A stretch of 64,000 nt of DNA from Aurantimonas sp. 22II-16-19i. Its GTDB lineage: Bacteria; Pseudomonadota; Alphaproteobacteria; Rhizobiales; Rhizobiaceae. The notes below the pieces were generated by a model that saw only the letters and a program-made list of their open reading frames with translations, ran no database searches and was not told the DNA's origin. How positions within the stretch are numbered: the stretch's first letter is position 1; each line of letters begins with the position of its first letter. Position numbers and translations under genes: made by a program. Shown here piece by piece: positions 47,257 to 56,105 of the stretch. Location: positions 1 through 64,000 of the forward strand of contig NZ_AQQS01000021.1 in assembly GCF_002088275.1 (NCBI RefSeq). Reading direction: 5' to 3'.

Positions 47257-48425
47257 GCGAAACGGCGAGGCGCGCCCCCTCGGCCGGGCCCATGGCCTCG
47301 GCGAGCCTGCCCTCCTCGCGGGTCGAGACCCTGCGTCTCGGCGACTTCCGCAACTATCCGTCGCTGGATCTGACCTTCGACAGCGGCTTCGTCGTGTTCT
47401 TCGGCGACAACGGCGCCGGCAAGACCAATCTCCTGGAAGCCCTCTCGCTGCTCTCGCCCGGCCGCGGCATCCGCCGCGCGACCTATGGCGAGATGGCGCG
47501 CCAGGGCGGCAGCGGAGGCTTTCTGGTGCGCGCCGCAGTGGCCTCGACCGACGGCGCAACGCGGGTCGAATCGCGGCTTTCGCCGCCCGGCGCCGTGCCG
47601 GCCTCGCGCAACGTGCGGATCGACGAGACGGCGGTCAAGACCGCCGACGAACTCCTGGAAATCTGCCGCGTCCTGTGGCTGACGCCGGCGATGGACGGCC
47701 TTTTCACCGGGCCCGGCGGCGACCGGCGGCGCTTCCTCGACCGCATGGTGCTCGCCGTCGACCCGGCCCATGGCCGGCGCGCCTCCGACTACGAGCGGGC
47801 GATGCGCTCGCGCAACAGGCTCCTGTCCGAGGACCGGATGGACGACGGCTGGCTCTCCGGGCTCGAGGCGCAGATGGCCGAACTCGGCGTCGCCATGGCG
47901 CTGGCGCGGGCGGAGCTGGTTCGCATGCTGGCGGCCAAGATCGATGCCGCGGCGGGCGCCAGCCCGTTTCCGCTGGCGCGGCTGGAGCTTGCCTCCGGCT
48001 ACGAGAGCGCCGATCTTGCCGGCGCGGCGCTCGACACGGAGGAGGAGGTGCGGCTCGCGCTGCGCCGCTCGCGCGCCCTCGACCGGGCCAGCGGCCGCAC
48101 CCGCGAGGGCGCCCACCGGGCCGATCTCGCGGTGTTCTTCGCGGCGAAGGCGATGCCGGCGGCGCTCGCCTCGACGGGCGAGCAGAAGGCGCTGCTGATC
48201 GGCCTCGTCCTCGCCCATGCCCAACTGGTGGCGCAGGTTTCCGGCTTCCGCCCGATCCTGCTGCTCGACGAGGTGGCGGCGCATCTTGATCCCGGCCGGC
48301 GCGGGGCGCTGTTCGATCTCGTCGCCTCGCTCGGGGTGCAGGCCTTCATGACCGGCACCGACGCGCAGCTCTTCGAGGCGCTGGGGGGCCGGGCGAACAT
48401 GATCCCGATCGGCGCCACAGACTGA
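47253..48425 (+). CDS. recF: RecF, recombination and gap-repair ATPase
   Basis: SMC-like ATPase that loads RecA at single-strand gaps. Walker A is GDNGAGKTNLLEALSLLSPGR, the ABC-like signature is in STGEQKALLIGLVLAHA, and Walker B is PILLLDEVAAHLD. The GTG at 47253 overlaps the dnaN stop (GTGA) and gives 390 residues; an ATG at 47292, 13 residues later, is an alternative. dnaA-dnaN-recF is conserved around bacterial origins. Confidence 0.94.
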   Translation: MSETARRAPSAGPMASASLPSSRVETLRLGDFRNYPSLDLTFDSGFVVFFGDNGAGKTNLLEALSLLSPGRGIRRATYGEMARQGGSGGFLVRAAVASTDGATRVESRLSPPGAVPASRNVRIDETAVKTADELLEICRVLWLTPAMDGLFTGPGGDRRRFLDRMVLAVDPAHGRRASDYERAMRSRNRLLSEDRMDDGWLSGLEAQMAELGVAMALARAELVRMLAAKIDAAAGASPFPLARLELASGYESADLAGAALDTEEEVRLALRRSRALDRASGRTREGAHRADLAVFFAAKAMPAALASTGEQKALLIGLVLAHAQLVAQVSGFRPILLLDEVAAHLDPGRRGALFDLVASLGVQAFMTGTDAQLFEALGGRANMIPIGATD

Positions 48426-48435
48426 GGATGACACG

Positions 48436-49200
48436 ATGCGCGAACCGTCTCTCGAGACCTCCGAGATCGAACGCTACGCCCGGCACATCGTCCTGCCGGA
48501 GGTGGGCGGGCCGGGCCAGCAGAAGCTGAAGGCGGCGCGCGTCCTCGTCATCGGTGCCGGCGGCCTCGGCTCGCCGGTGGCGCTCTATCTGGCGGCGGCC
48601 GGCGTCGGTCGCATCGGCATGGCCGACGATGACCGCGTGTCGCTGTCGAACCTGCAGCGCCAGGTGATCCACGCCACCGCCGACATCGGCCGATCAAAGC
48701 TCGACAGCGCCGAAGAGAGGATCACGGCCGTCAATCCGCATGTCGCCTTCACGGGCCACGAGGTGCGGATCGACGCCGAAAACGGGCCGGCCATCGTCGC
48801 GGGCTACGATCTCGTCGTCGACGGCTCGGACAATTTTTCCACCCGCTACCTGATGGCCGACCTCTGCGAGGCGGCGGGGATCCCGCTCGTCACCGCCGCG
48901 GTGCAGCGGTTTTCGGGCTCGCTCACCGTGCTGGCGCCGCATCTTGTGGACGGCGACGGACGGGCGAACCCGCGCTACCGGGATCTCTTTCCCGAGGCCC
49001 CTCCCCCCGGCGTCGTGCCGAGCTGCGCCGAGGCGGGCATCCTCGGCACCACCACCGGCGTCCTCGGCACGCTGGCGGCGAACGAGGCGATCAAGCTCGT
49101 CTGCGGCATCGGCGAGCCGCTGATCGGCAAGCTGCTGATGGTCGACCTCCTGGCCTTGCGTTTCGAGACGATCCGCTACCGGCGGCCGAAGAGCGGCTGA
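48436..49200 (+). CDS. moeB: MoeB/ThiF-family adenylyltransferase
   Basis: An E1-like enzyme of 254 residues that adenylates the C-terminus of a small sulfur carrier (MoaD or ThiS type). The nucleotide motif is VIGAGGLGSPVALYLAAAGVG, followed by DRVSLSNLQRQ, DGSDNFSTRYLM and PSCAEAGILGTTTGVLG. The two CxxC pairs that hold zinc in the Escherichia coli MoeB are absent: the first site reads NPRYRDLFP. So function as MoeB or ThiF is a family-level call. It begins 10 bases after recF. Confidence 0.85.
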   Translation: MREPSLETSEIERYARHIVLPEVGGPGQQKLKAARVLVIGAGGLGSPVALYLAAAGVGRIGMADDDRVSLSNLQRQVIHATADIGRSKLDSAEERITAVNPHVAFTGHEVRIDAENGPAIVAGYDLVVDGSDNFSTRYLMADLCEAAGIPLVTAAVQRFSGSLTVLAPHLVDGDGRANPRYRDLFPEAPPPGVVPSCAEAGILGTTTGVLGTLAANEAIKLVCGIGEPLIGKLLMVDLLALRFETIRYRRPKSG

Positions 49201-49242
49201 GGGCTTCGCCCGGGGCCGCTCCGACGCCGCGGCTGCAAGCGG

Positions 49243-50640
49243 CTACTCCGCCGCGACGGCGCTCTTGGCCACGGCCGGAGCCGCCGGTTCATCGACGGCG
49301 CTTTCGGGAATCGCCAGCGACAGGATGATCGCGGACAGGCCGGCCAGCGTGATCGGGGTCGCGAAGACCTGGCGGATGAAGTCCGGCAGCTGCTGGGTGG
49401 CGTCGGGCACCAGCGTCACGCCGAGGCCGAGACCGAAGGACACGGCCATGATGTAGGCCTTGCGCCGGTCGATCTCCTCGCTCGCCAGGATGCGGATGCC
49501 GGCGACGGCGATCGTCCCGAACAGGACCAGCGTCGCGCCGCCGATCACCGGCTTGGGGATCATCAGGAAGACGCTGCCGATGACCGGCAGAAAGCCCATC
49601 ACCACCAGGATGCCGGCGATGTAGAGGCCGACATGGCGGCTGGCGACGCCGGTCATCTGGATGACGCCGTTGTTCTGGGAGAAGGTCGTGTTGGGGAAGG
49701 TGTTGAACAGCGCCGCAAGGCCGGAATTGACGCCGTCGGCCAGCACCCCGCCCTTGATCCGGGAGAGATAGAGGTCGCCCTTCACCGGCTCGCCGGCGAT
49801 CACCGAATTGGCGGTGAGGTCGCCGGTCGTCTCGATGGCGGTGATGAGATAGATGAAGGCGATCGGCAGGAACAGCGCGAGATCGAAGTCGAGGCCGTAG
49901 CGCAGCGGCATCGGCAGCGCCACCAGCGGCCCGGCGCCGAAGGACGAGACGTCGACCTTGCCGAGGACGAGGGCGACGAGGAACCCCGCCACCAGGCCGA
50001 GCATGATCGCCGAGATGCGGATCATCGGGTTGGCATGGAAGCTGAGGACGAGGATCACCGCCACCACGAGGAAGCCGAGGGCGAGATTGACCGGATCGCC
50101 GAGATTCTCACCTGCGGTCGCGCCGCCGGCAAAGTCGGTGAAGCCGACCTTGACCAGCGACAGGCCGATGACGGTGATGACGACGCCGGTGACCGTCGGG
50201 GTGATGATCCGGCCGAGCCTGCCGATGAACTGGGAGAGCACGATCTCGACGAGGCAGCCGACGAGACAGAGGCCGAAGATCATCGCCAGGATGTCCTCCG
50301 GCGTGCCGCCGCGTCCCTTGACGGCGAAGCCCGCCGCGAGGACGGCGCCGAGAAAGGCGAAGCTCGTCCCCTGCAGGCTGAGGAGGCCGGAGCCGACCGG
50401 GCCGATCCGCCGGCACTGGATGAAGGTCGCGACGCCCGAGACGAACAGCGACATGGCGATGAGATAGGGGACTTCCGCGCCGAGGCCGAGCACCCCGCCG
50501 ATGATCAGCGTCGGCGTGACGATGCCGACGATCGCCGCCAGGATGTGCTGGACGGCCGCCAGCGTCGCCGGTCCCGGCGGCGGCACGTCGTCGAGCGCAT
50601 AGATCAGTGTGCCGAGGGGCGCTGCCGTCTTTTCGCGCAT
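49243..50640 (-). CDS. NCS2-family xanthine/uracil permease
   Basis: A 465-residue inner-membrane nucleobase transporter with about 12-14 hydrophobic segments. Family signatures are QHILAAIVGIVTPTLIIGG near the start, AIETTGDLTANSV and SQNNGVIQMTGVASRHVG; the last has the QNNGVIQMTGVASR of xanthine or urate carriers. It probably imports xanthine or uric acid by proton symport. Convergent with moeB. A DnaJ- or riboswitch-like leader was not recognised upstream. Confidence 0.92.
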   Translation of the reverse strand: MREKTAAPLGTLIYALDDVPPPGPATLAAVQHILAAIVGIVTPTLIIGGVLGLGAEVPYLIAMSLFVSGVATFIQCRRIGPVGSGLLSLQGTSFAFLGAVLAAGFAVKGRGGTPEDILAMIFGLCLVGCLVEIVLSQFIGRLGRIITPTVTGVVITVIGLSLVKVGFTDFAGGATAGENLGDPVNLALGFLVVAVILVLSFHANPMIRISAIMLGLVAGFLVALVLGKVDVSSFGAGPLVALPMPLRYGLDFDLALFLPIAFIYLITAIETTGDLTANSVIAGEPVKGDLYLSRIKGGVLADGVNSGLAALFNTFPNTTFSQNNGVIQMTGVASRHVGLYIAGILVVMGFLPVIGSVFLMIPKPVIGGATLVLFGTIAVAGIRILASEEIDRRKAYIMAVSFGLGLGVTLVPDATQQLPDFIRQVFATPITLAGLSAIILSLAIPESAVDEPAAPAVAKSAVAAE

Positions 50641-51086
50641 CGATGCCTCCAGTTGCGTCAGCCGGCGGGCGAGCGGCCCGTCCTGGGCGGCCGAGCCCGC
50701 TGACGATCAGCCAAGCAGGAACCATACCAGTTCTTCAAGATCGCAAGACTGCCAAACTCGCCTCCCTGGTCAAAGCATCAGAGCTTCGTCATCCCGGGCT
50801 TGACCCGGGATCCGTTCCTCTGCCCTGCAAACAGCCAATCGCGCCAGAAGATTGAACGGCTTCGGATTGATCTGTCGCTGCGGCATCAATGGTTTGGAAT
50901 GGATCCCGGCTCGGGGGCCGGGATGACGAAGCTGCCATCTTCGCGACCCTCATTCGGCGCCGATGCCGCCTCGCATGAGATCGAAACAGAACCGCCCCCG
51001 GTGTTTGCCGGGGGCGAGGCAGTTTGCATATCCTGTGCTTGCGACGACGCGGGCGCCGAACGGCAAGCGCGGACTGTCCTGAGGCC
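50641..51086. other. Spacer between the purine permease and hsp20
   Basis: No gene is supported. The main content is the inverted repeat at 50782-50933. The 3' end of hsp20 at 51087 is followed downstream (toward lower coordinates) by a CCCCCG-GTGTTTGCC-CGGGGG hairpin at about 50994-51014 that may end its transcript, though without a clear T run. Confidence 0.45.
50782..50933. repeat. Intergenic inverted repeat of the CGTCATCCCGG type
   Basis: GCTTCGTCATCCCGGGCTTG (from 50783) continuing to GACCCGGGATCC, and its inverted copy GGATCCCGG...CCGGGATGACGAAGC (50901-50932), flank an 87-base loop. Each arm is itself a CCCGGG palindrome. The motif CGTCATCCCGG is a widespread palindromic repeat in rhizobia and other alphaproteobacteria. 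Confidence 0.75.
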
Positions 51087-51554
51087 TTAGGCCGCGGCCG
51101 CCTCGATCTGCTTGCCGTTGGCGTTGCCGGGCACGGTGTTGATCGCGATCGTGCGGGGCTTCATGGCCTCCGGAATGACGCGGACCAGATCGATGTGCAG
51201 CAAGCCGTTCTTCAGGCTGGCGCCCTTGACCTCGACATGCTCGGCGAGCTGGAAGCGGCGCTCGAAGGCGCGCCCGGCGATGCCGCGATAGAGGACTTCG
51301 GCGGGCGCGTCCTCCTTCTCGGTCTTCTCGCCCTTCACGGTCAGGACGTTCTCGCGGGACTCGATCGACAGCTCGGTCTCGTCGAAGCCGGCGACCGCCA
51401 TGGTGATGCGGTAGGCGGTCTCGCCGGTGCGCTCGATGTTGTAGGGCGGATAGGTCTGGCCATTGTCGGGCTGGGACAGGCCGTCGAGCATCGAGACGAG
51501 CCGGTCGAAGCCGACGGTGGAACGATAGAGGGGGGCAAAGTCGACGTGACGCAT
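51087..51554 (-). CDS. hsp20: Hsp20 small heat-shock protein
   Basis: A 155-residue alpha-crystallin-type chaperone of the IbpA/HspA class that holds unfolding proteins. The N-terminus MRHVDFAPLYRSTVGFDRLV, the core PPYNIERTGETAYRITMAVAGF, the conserved motif YRGIAGRAFERRFQLAEHV and the C-terminal KPRTIAIN (I-x-I type) identify it. The ATG at 51554 has GGAGAA upstream. That site is sequestered in a ROSE-type thermometer, described separately, so translation should rise with heat. Confidence 0.96.
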   Translation of the reverse strand: MRHVDFAPLYRSTVGFDRLVSMLDGLSQPDNGQTYPPYNIERTGETAYRITMAVAGFDETELSIESRENVLTVKGEKTEKEDAPAEVLYRGIAGRAFERRFQLAEHVEVKGASLKNGLLHIDLVRVIPEAMKPRTIAINTVPGNANGKQIEAAAA

Positions 51555-51648
51555 GATGTTCTCCATTGGAAGCAACAGTTTCACCTATGACCGATCAAGC
51601 AACCCGTCTGGCGTTGCTTCGGCCGTGCGACCCTTTCCAGCGGTCGCA
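51555..51648 (-). promoter_or_regulatory. ROSE-type RNA thermometer in the hsp20 leader
   Basis: The leader folds into three hairpins in series. From 5' to 3' on the minus strand they are 51648-51626 (TGCGACC / GGTCGCA), 51624-51589 (AAGCAAC / GTTGCTT, extended by GGCCG/CGGTC) and 51576-51558. In the last, GUU-G-CUUC pairs with GGAG-AAC, hiding the ribosome-binding site; the unpaired G and the UUGCU upstream match the defining feature of ROSE elements. Hairpin spacing and length (about 94 bases) fit the family. Confidence 0.8.
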
Positions 51649-51654
51649 GACCCC

Positions 51655-51683
51655 ATCTGGTGGCGATTTCTCGCCCGTTCAAG
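51655..51683 (-). promoter_or_regulatory. Possible heat-shock sigma factor (RpoH) promoter of hsp20
   Basis: CTTGAA on the minus strand (51678-51683) matches the RpoH -35. About 16-17 bases further the sequence CCAGAT is a weak fit to the -10. A start there would give a leader of about 100 bases, the size of the ROSE element. Confidence 0.4.
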
Positions 51684-52022
51684 AGAGCGGCGCGAGGAGA
51701 CAAGCAAGTTTTTGATGGTTGCTGGCGCGGGGCGGCAGGCGCCGGCTGCCGGCTCGTCACGCAGGCGGGCGACACCGGCCCACCGCCCGCCGCAAGTGCC
51801 CAGCGTCCCGGGGCCGAGTGGGCGAAGAAAAATTTACCTGAACGACAGATGAACGCGGGCTTCCGGCGGCATTCAGGCGCGGACCGCCATTGTGAGCGTC
51901 ATGGAGCGACGGGGTCGACAACCCAAGGAACCGGCCCCGCCCCTCCGCCGCCCGTCTTCGAACTTGCGTTCGGCGGCTTTTGAAACGGTCGCAGTGTCCC
52001 GTCCCTTCCACTGTGGCCGCTC
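51684..52022. other. Intergenic region upstream of hsp20, no gene seen
   Basis: No gene is supported between the hsp20 promoter and the lapA stop. The plus strand holds an orphan terminator-like hairpin at 52023-52061, listed separately. Confidence 0.4.
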
Positions 52023-52061
52023 GACCGGGAGTCTTAAGACGGGGCTCCCGGTCACTTTTTT
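52023..52061 (+). terminator. Orphan rho-independent terminator, possible small RNA end
   Basis: GACCGGGAG (52023-52031) and CTCCCGGTC (52045-52053) form a perfect nine-base stem, followed on the plus strand by ACTTTTTT. No plus-strand gene ends here: hsp20 lies on the minus strand to the left and lapA to the right is also minus. It could end an unannotated small RNA or an antisense transcript. Confidence 0.55.
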
Positions 52062-52259
52062 CCCGTGACATCGTCAGCAGCATTCGTGGAGCGTTCGGCC
52101 GCTCCGGCCGCAAGCGGCTGCGAGCCGGCGCCGCAGCACCGGCGACGTCACCACGACCGACGATCGATTCGCGAAAAATCCCCGGCCCGAAAACGCCCAG
52201 GCGACATCGCCCGGCCCTCAGCCCTGCCCGTCCCGGCCCGTCGCCCGGCGCGCCCGAGA

Positions 52260-52637
52260 TCAGGCGGCGCGGGCCACCGGCACCATCGCCCGCGACGACG
52301 TCCCGCCGGCTGCCGCCGCCCGGTCTTCCTCCAGCATGCGGATGCGCTCTTCGCGCTTGGCGCTCTCGCGGTTCAGCCGCTCGATCTCGTGCTTGCGCTT
52401 GTAGGAGGCGCGGCGATGGTGCGCCTGGCTGAGGAAGGCGCCGATCCCGCCGAGGATCACGCCGACGATGAGCGCGCAGAACAAGAGAAGCGACAGCGGC
52501 GCGTCGAAGGTCAGCTGCGGGATGCTGCCGAAGGGATCCAGCGTGACCGGCACGGCGCCGCGATTGATCACCGTGAAGACGACGAGCACGGCGGCGATCG
52601 GCAGGAGGATGAGAAGGGAAACGATTTTGGCGATCAT
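52260..52637 (-). CDS. lapA: LapA-domain (DUF1049) membrane protein
   Basis: A 125-residue inner-membrane protein with two membrane segments (about 5-23, IVSLLILLPIAAVLVVFTV; and 46-68, PLSLLLFCALIVGVILGG) and a cytoplasmic coiled-coil-like tail with KRKHEIERLNRESAKREERIRMLEE. This is the DUF1049/LapA layout, linked in enterobacteria to LPS synthesis control with LapB. The start at 52637 is preferred over an earlier ATG. It follows ihfB in the sppA-ihfB-lapA order. Confidence 0.85.
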   Translation of the reverse strand: MIAKIVSLLILLPIAAVLVVFTVINRGAVPVTLDPFGSIPQLTFDAPLSLLLFCALIVGVILGGIGAFLSQAHHRRASYKRKHEIERLNRESAKREERIRMLEEDRAAAAGGTSSRAMVPVARAA

Positions 52638-52768
52638 GGCTCTTCGTCCAGGCTCGTCGCAAGGCGCGACATGGGTCGACGCCATAAGATGGCAAAGTCG
52701 GGTGCGGCGTCAACGCGCCCGCCGCCCGTCAGATGGCGCCGGGGCGCGGTTCGGCCGCTCGCGACCGC

Positions 52769-53050
52769 CTATTTGGTGTTGAGCCGCTCGCGCAGTTCCT
52801 TGCCGGCCTTGAAGAACGGCACCCATTTCTCGTCGACCGACACGGCCTCGCCGGTCCGCGGGTTGCGGCCGGACCGGGGCGGCCGGTTCTTGACCGAGAA
52901 GGCGCCGAAGCCGCGCAGCTCGACGCGGTTGGAATCGCACAGCGCCTCGGTGATCTCGTCGAAGATGGCGTTGACGATGGTCTCGACGTCACGCTGATAG
53001 AGATGCGGATTGCGGTTGGCGATCGCCTGAACCAGCTCTGACTTGATCAT
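52769..53050 (-). CDS. ihfB: IHF beta subunit
   Basis: A 93-residue subunit of integration host factor, the DNA-bending nucleoid protein used in recombination and sigma-54 promoters. [49 protein letters not shown] and [13 protein letters not shown] match the beta chain. The proline in the [10 protein letters not shown] arm intercalates DNA. Upstream is sppA; rpoN, which depends on such bending, lies 5 kb away. Confidence 0.96.
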   Translation of the reverse strand: MIKSELVQAIANRNPHLYQRDVETIVNAIFDEITEALCDSNRVELRGFGAFSVKNRPPRSGRNPRTGEAVSVDEKWVPFFKAGKELRERLNTK

Positions 53051-53150
53051 GCGCGTTGTCCCTCTGCAAACCGGTGGCACCGGGTGACCTTGGTGCTCCG
53101 CACGAAGCCCTAGCGGAAAGTCGGGAAATTTGACAGATATTTCCGTGGCT

Positions 53151-54134
53151 TCACTGAACCCTTGGATGGCTACCGAAAGGCTGCCAGAGCGACACGAGCC
53201 CGTCAAGCCGGCCGGCCTTCATCATCAGCGCGGACTCGATGCTGCCGGCCCGCGAATCGAGGCCGACGACGGAATAGACGAGCGACCGCATCTCGCCGAG
53301 GATCGAGAAGGAGGAGGTGTCCTCCGGCTTGCGCTCGACGAATTTCAGCCCGGCCGGGATCTTCCTGTCCTCTTCGAGCCAACGGCGGACCGCCTCCTCG
53401 CCGCCGAGCTCGTCGACGAGCTTGAGGTCGAGGCCCTGGTGGCCGGTATAGATCGACCCGTCGGACAGGCTGCGTGCCGTCTCGATCGGGATCTGGCGGC
53501 GCTCGGCGACGAGACCGACGAACCAGTCGTAGGTATCCATCACCAGCCGCCGGATCATGTCTTCCGCGCCCGCCGGAGCCGGGCCGAAGGGCGACGGCTC
53601 GGCCTTCAGCGGCGAGGACTTGATGGCGTTGACCTCGACGCCGACCGTGTCGAGCAGCTTCTCGGCGTTCACATACTGGAAGATCACGCCGATCGATCCG
53701 ACGATGGAGGTGCGCCGCGCGACGATGCGATCGGCCCCCGCCGCGATCATGTAGCCGGCCGAGGCGGCGAGCGTGCCCACCTCGGCGACCACCGGCTTCT
53801 TCTCGGCGATGGCGCGAACCGCCTGGTAGATCGATTCCCCGCCGACAGTGGTTCCGCCCGGCGAATCGATCCGCAGCACCACCGCCTTGACGGCGTCCTC
53901 GTCCTTGAGCTTGCCCAGGAGGTCGAGCAGCTTGCGGTCCTCGAGGATCATGCCCTCGATGGAGACGCGGGCGATCTGCTCTGACAGCCGGCCACTGATG
54001 GCCTGCGGATAGCCGAGCAGGAAGGGTGCGGCGATCAGCGCCACCACGGCGATGGCCACCGCGGTGATGCGCCAGAAGCTCAGCCTCCGTCGCAGCCGGC
54101 GACGGTCGATCATCTCTGCCGCGACATTGACCAT
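53151..54134 (-). CDS. sppA: SppA, signal peptide peptidase
   Basis: A 327-residue membrane-anchored serine protease that degrades cleaved signal peptides. One N-terminal membrane segment (about 25-43, [19 protein letters not shown]) is followed by a single ClpP-fold domain: [17 protein letters not shown], the nucleophile in [17 protein letters not shown] and the general-base Lys in [14 protein letters not shown]. The short form (half of the Escherichia coli enzyme) is usual in alphaproteobacteria. Divergent from lptC. Confidence 0.95.
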   Translation of the reverse strand: MVNVAAEMIDRRRLRRRLSFWRITAVAIAVVALIAAPFLLGYPQAISGRLSEQIARVSIEGMILEDRKLLDLLGKLKDEDAVKAVVLRIDSPGGTTVGGESIYQAVRAIAEKKPVVAEVGTLAASAGYMIAAGADRIVARRTSIVGSIGVIFQYVNAEKLLDTVGVEVNAIKSSPLKAEPSPFGPAPAGAEDMIRRLVMDTYDWFVGLVAERRQIPIETARSLSDGSIYTGHQGLDLKLVDELGGEEAVRRWLEEDRKIPAGLKFVERKPEDTSSFSILGEMRSLVYSVVGLDSRAGSIESALMMKAGRLDGLVSLWQPFGSHPRVQ

Positions 54135-54754
54135 CGTCTCTTCCGTCCTATCAATCGTCTCGCGTCGGCTGGCGCGACATGGGTTCCGCCCGGACGCGGC
54201 AACGACGCTCCGGCGCTTCGAAATCTTCCGACCGGCCCCACCGCCGGGCGCTTCCCGGGCTCAGCCCCCCGGGCTCGGACTCCTGCGCTCGAACCATCGA
54301 GCGTCGGGCCTGTCTCCGGCCTGCCCGGGCCTGCCCGGGCGATCGAGCGTCGGAGCCATGACCGAACGTCGCCCGGCTGGGAGACGAGACCGCGCATGAT
54401 CGTGCACCGTCAGCGCCGTTCGCACCGGCTCCGGCCCCGCCCGTGAAGGCCCGCCGATCAAGGAAAGACGGGACAAGCCAACATGTTCGTGGCAGTAGCG
54501 AAAACCGCGGCGGCTGTGAAGGGGATCCCCGGGGCGGTGGCCGGCGCACGGCAGGCCGGGCGGACCTCTGGCCGGGAGTACCTCTGGCCGGGCGCAGTTC
54601 ATTCACCACGCCGGCGGGCGGCGTCTCGACGAAGCGTGATCGCTTATCGTAAAACGGCGGCATTGATGATACAAGGCGCCGCCTTTAGATAATCTGCCAG
54701 TCTCCGCAAGACGGCCGGCTTTGCTGGCAAGCCCGGTTCCGATGAGGGGTTTCC
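54135..54754. other. Divergent spacer between sppA and lptC
   Basis: No gene is supported in these 620 bases. An AT-richer patch around 54640-54710 and a GGCGGC / GCCGCC-TTT hairpin at 54656-54686 stand out. Small Arg/Pro-rich frames are shadows. Confidence 0.4.
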
Positions 54755-55459
54755 TTGACATTCCAGACGGTTGATCTCGACCCACGACCGATGGGCGCCC
54801 CTCGCTCCATGGCGAGTTCGGCCAGCCGGCAGGCGGAATTCGCCCGCGCGGCTCGCCATTCGCGCGTCGTCCGGGCACTGAAGATCGGCCTGCCGATCCT
54901 CGCGGCGGCAATTCTCGTCACCGGAGCGGTGCTGCTCTGGCTGGCGCGCAGCGTCACCGACGACGTCTCGATCACCAGCGCCTCGATCGACGACGGCAGC
55001 GTCGTCATGCAGGACCCGCGCATGTCCGGCGTCGACAGCAAGAACCGGCCGTACCAGTTGATCGCCCAGCGCGCGGTGCAATCCCTCGACGGCGGCGGCA
55101 TCAGCCTCGACGCCATCGAGGCGAAGGTCTCGATCGGCGAGGACGCCACCGCCGACATCCGGGCCGACGCCGGCTATTACGACGCGACGGCCGGCATCCT
55201 GCAGCTGACGAAGGGCATCTCGGTCGAGACGACCAACGGTGTCTCGGTCAAGCTCGCCGGCGCCGACATCGACCTTGCGTCCGGCACGATGAACGGCAAG
55301 GGTCCCGTCCTGATCAGATCGGGCACCCAGACGATCCAGTCGCAAAGCCTGACGGTCTCCGACAGCGGCAAGATGCTGTCCTTCGGCGGCCGCGTGAAGA
55401 TGCTGATCAACCCCGCCTCGCTGAAGAGCGAGACATCTGCGTTCCAGCCGAAAGAGTGA
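54755..55459 (+). CDS. lptC: LptC, LPS export protein
   Basis: A 234-residue single-pass inner-membrane protein of the Lpt bridge that carries LPS from LptBFG to LptA. The TTG at 54755 has GAGGGG upstream; an ATG at 54791 would shorten it by 12 residues. The membrane anchor is at about 44-67 (IGLPILAAAILVTGAVLLWLA), followed by the LptC beta-jellyroll with repeating D-x-x-x-G pattern (DGGGISLDAIEAKVS, GYYDATAGILQLTKGISV). Confidence 0.9.
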   Translation: MTFQTVDLDPRPMGAPRSMASSASRQAEFARAARHSRVVRALKIGLPILAAAILVTGAVLLWLARSVTDDVSITSASIDDGSVVMQDPRMSGVDSKNRPYQLIAQRAVQSLDGGGISLDAIEAKVSIGEDATADIRADAGYYDATAGILQLTKGISVETTNGVSVKLAGADIDLASGTMNGKGPVLIRSGTQTIQSQSLTVSDSGKMLSFGGRVKMLINPASLKSETSAFQPKE

Positions 55460-55465
55460 CGGAGC

Positions 55466-56092
55466 ATGAGCTCTCAGATTTTCCGCATCAAAGCCGTCTG
55501 CATGGCGATCCTGCTGGTGTCGAGCGGGGTGGCCGTGGCGCAAAGCAGCGGAGACGCGAGGCAGACCTTCACCGGGCTGCAGCTGCGCGGCGACCAGCCG
55601 ATCGCCATCGAGGCGAACCAGCTGGACGTCGACGACCGCAACACCGTCGCCACCTTCACCGGGAACGTTTCCGTGAAGCAGGGTGACGTGCAGCTGAGTT
55701 CCGGCAAGCTGATCGTCTACTACCGGCGCGACGGCAGTTCCGGCAACGGCACCGGGAATGCAGAGCCCGCCTCCGCGCCCGGCACCCTGCCCGGCGGCTC
55801 CAGCCAGATCGAGCGGCTGGAGGCGACCAACAACGTCTATGTGAAGTCCGCCGACCAGGTCGCCACCGCCAATCAGGCCGATTTCGAGATGGCGAAGCAG
55901 CTGGTGACGCTGACAGGCAACGTCGTCCTGACCCAGGGCGAGAACGTCGCCGAGGGCTGCCGGCTGACGATCAGCATGGACACCGGCGTCGCAAGGCTCG
56001 AGAGCCAGAGCTGCGGCAAGAACACCGGCGGGCGGGTTCGCCTGATGCTGACCCCCGGCCAGAGCGGTTCGGGCCAGGGCTCCGGCCGCTAG
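55466..56092 (+). CDS. lptA: LptA, periplasmic LPS transport protein
   Basis: A 208-residue periplasmic protein of the OstA/LptA family that forms the LPS bridge across the periplasm. The signal peptide CMAILLVSSGVAVA ends near residue 25. The core has QPIAIEANQLDVDDRNTVAT and TFTGNVSVKQGDVQLSSGKL, then VATANQADFEMAKQLVTLTGNVVLTQGENVAEG, the repeating OstA strands. A Gly/Ser-rich insertion (about 90-115) lies between the strands. The gene starts six bases after the lptC stop. Confidence 0.92.
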   Translation: MSSQIFRIKAVCMAILLVSSGVAVAQSSGDARQTFTGLQLRGDQPIAIEANQLDVDDRNTVATFTGNVSVKQGDVQLSSGKLIVYYRRDGSSGNGTGNAEPASAPGTLPGGSSQIERLEATNNVYVKSADQVATANQADFEMAKQLVTLTGNVVLTQGENVAEGCRLTISMDTGVARLESQSCGKNTGGRVRLMLTPGQSGSGQGSGR

Positions 56093-56105
56093 AAAGGGTC
56101 GAGGC

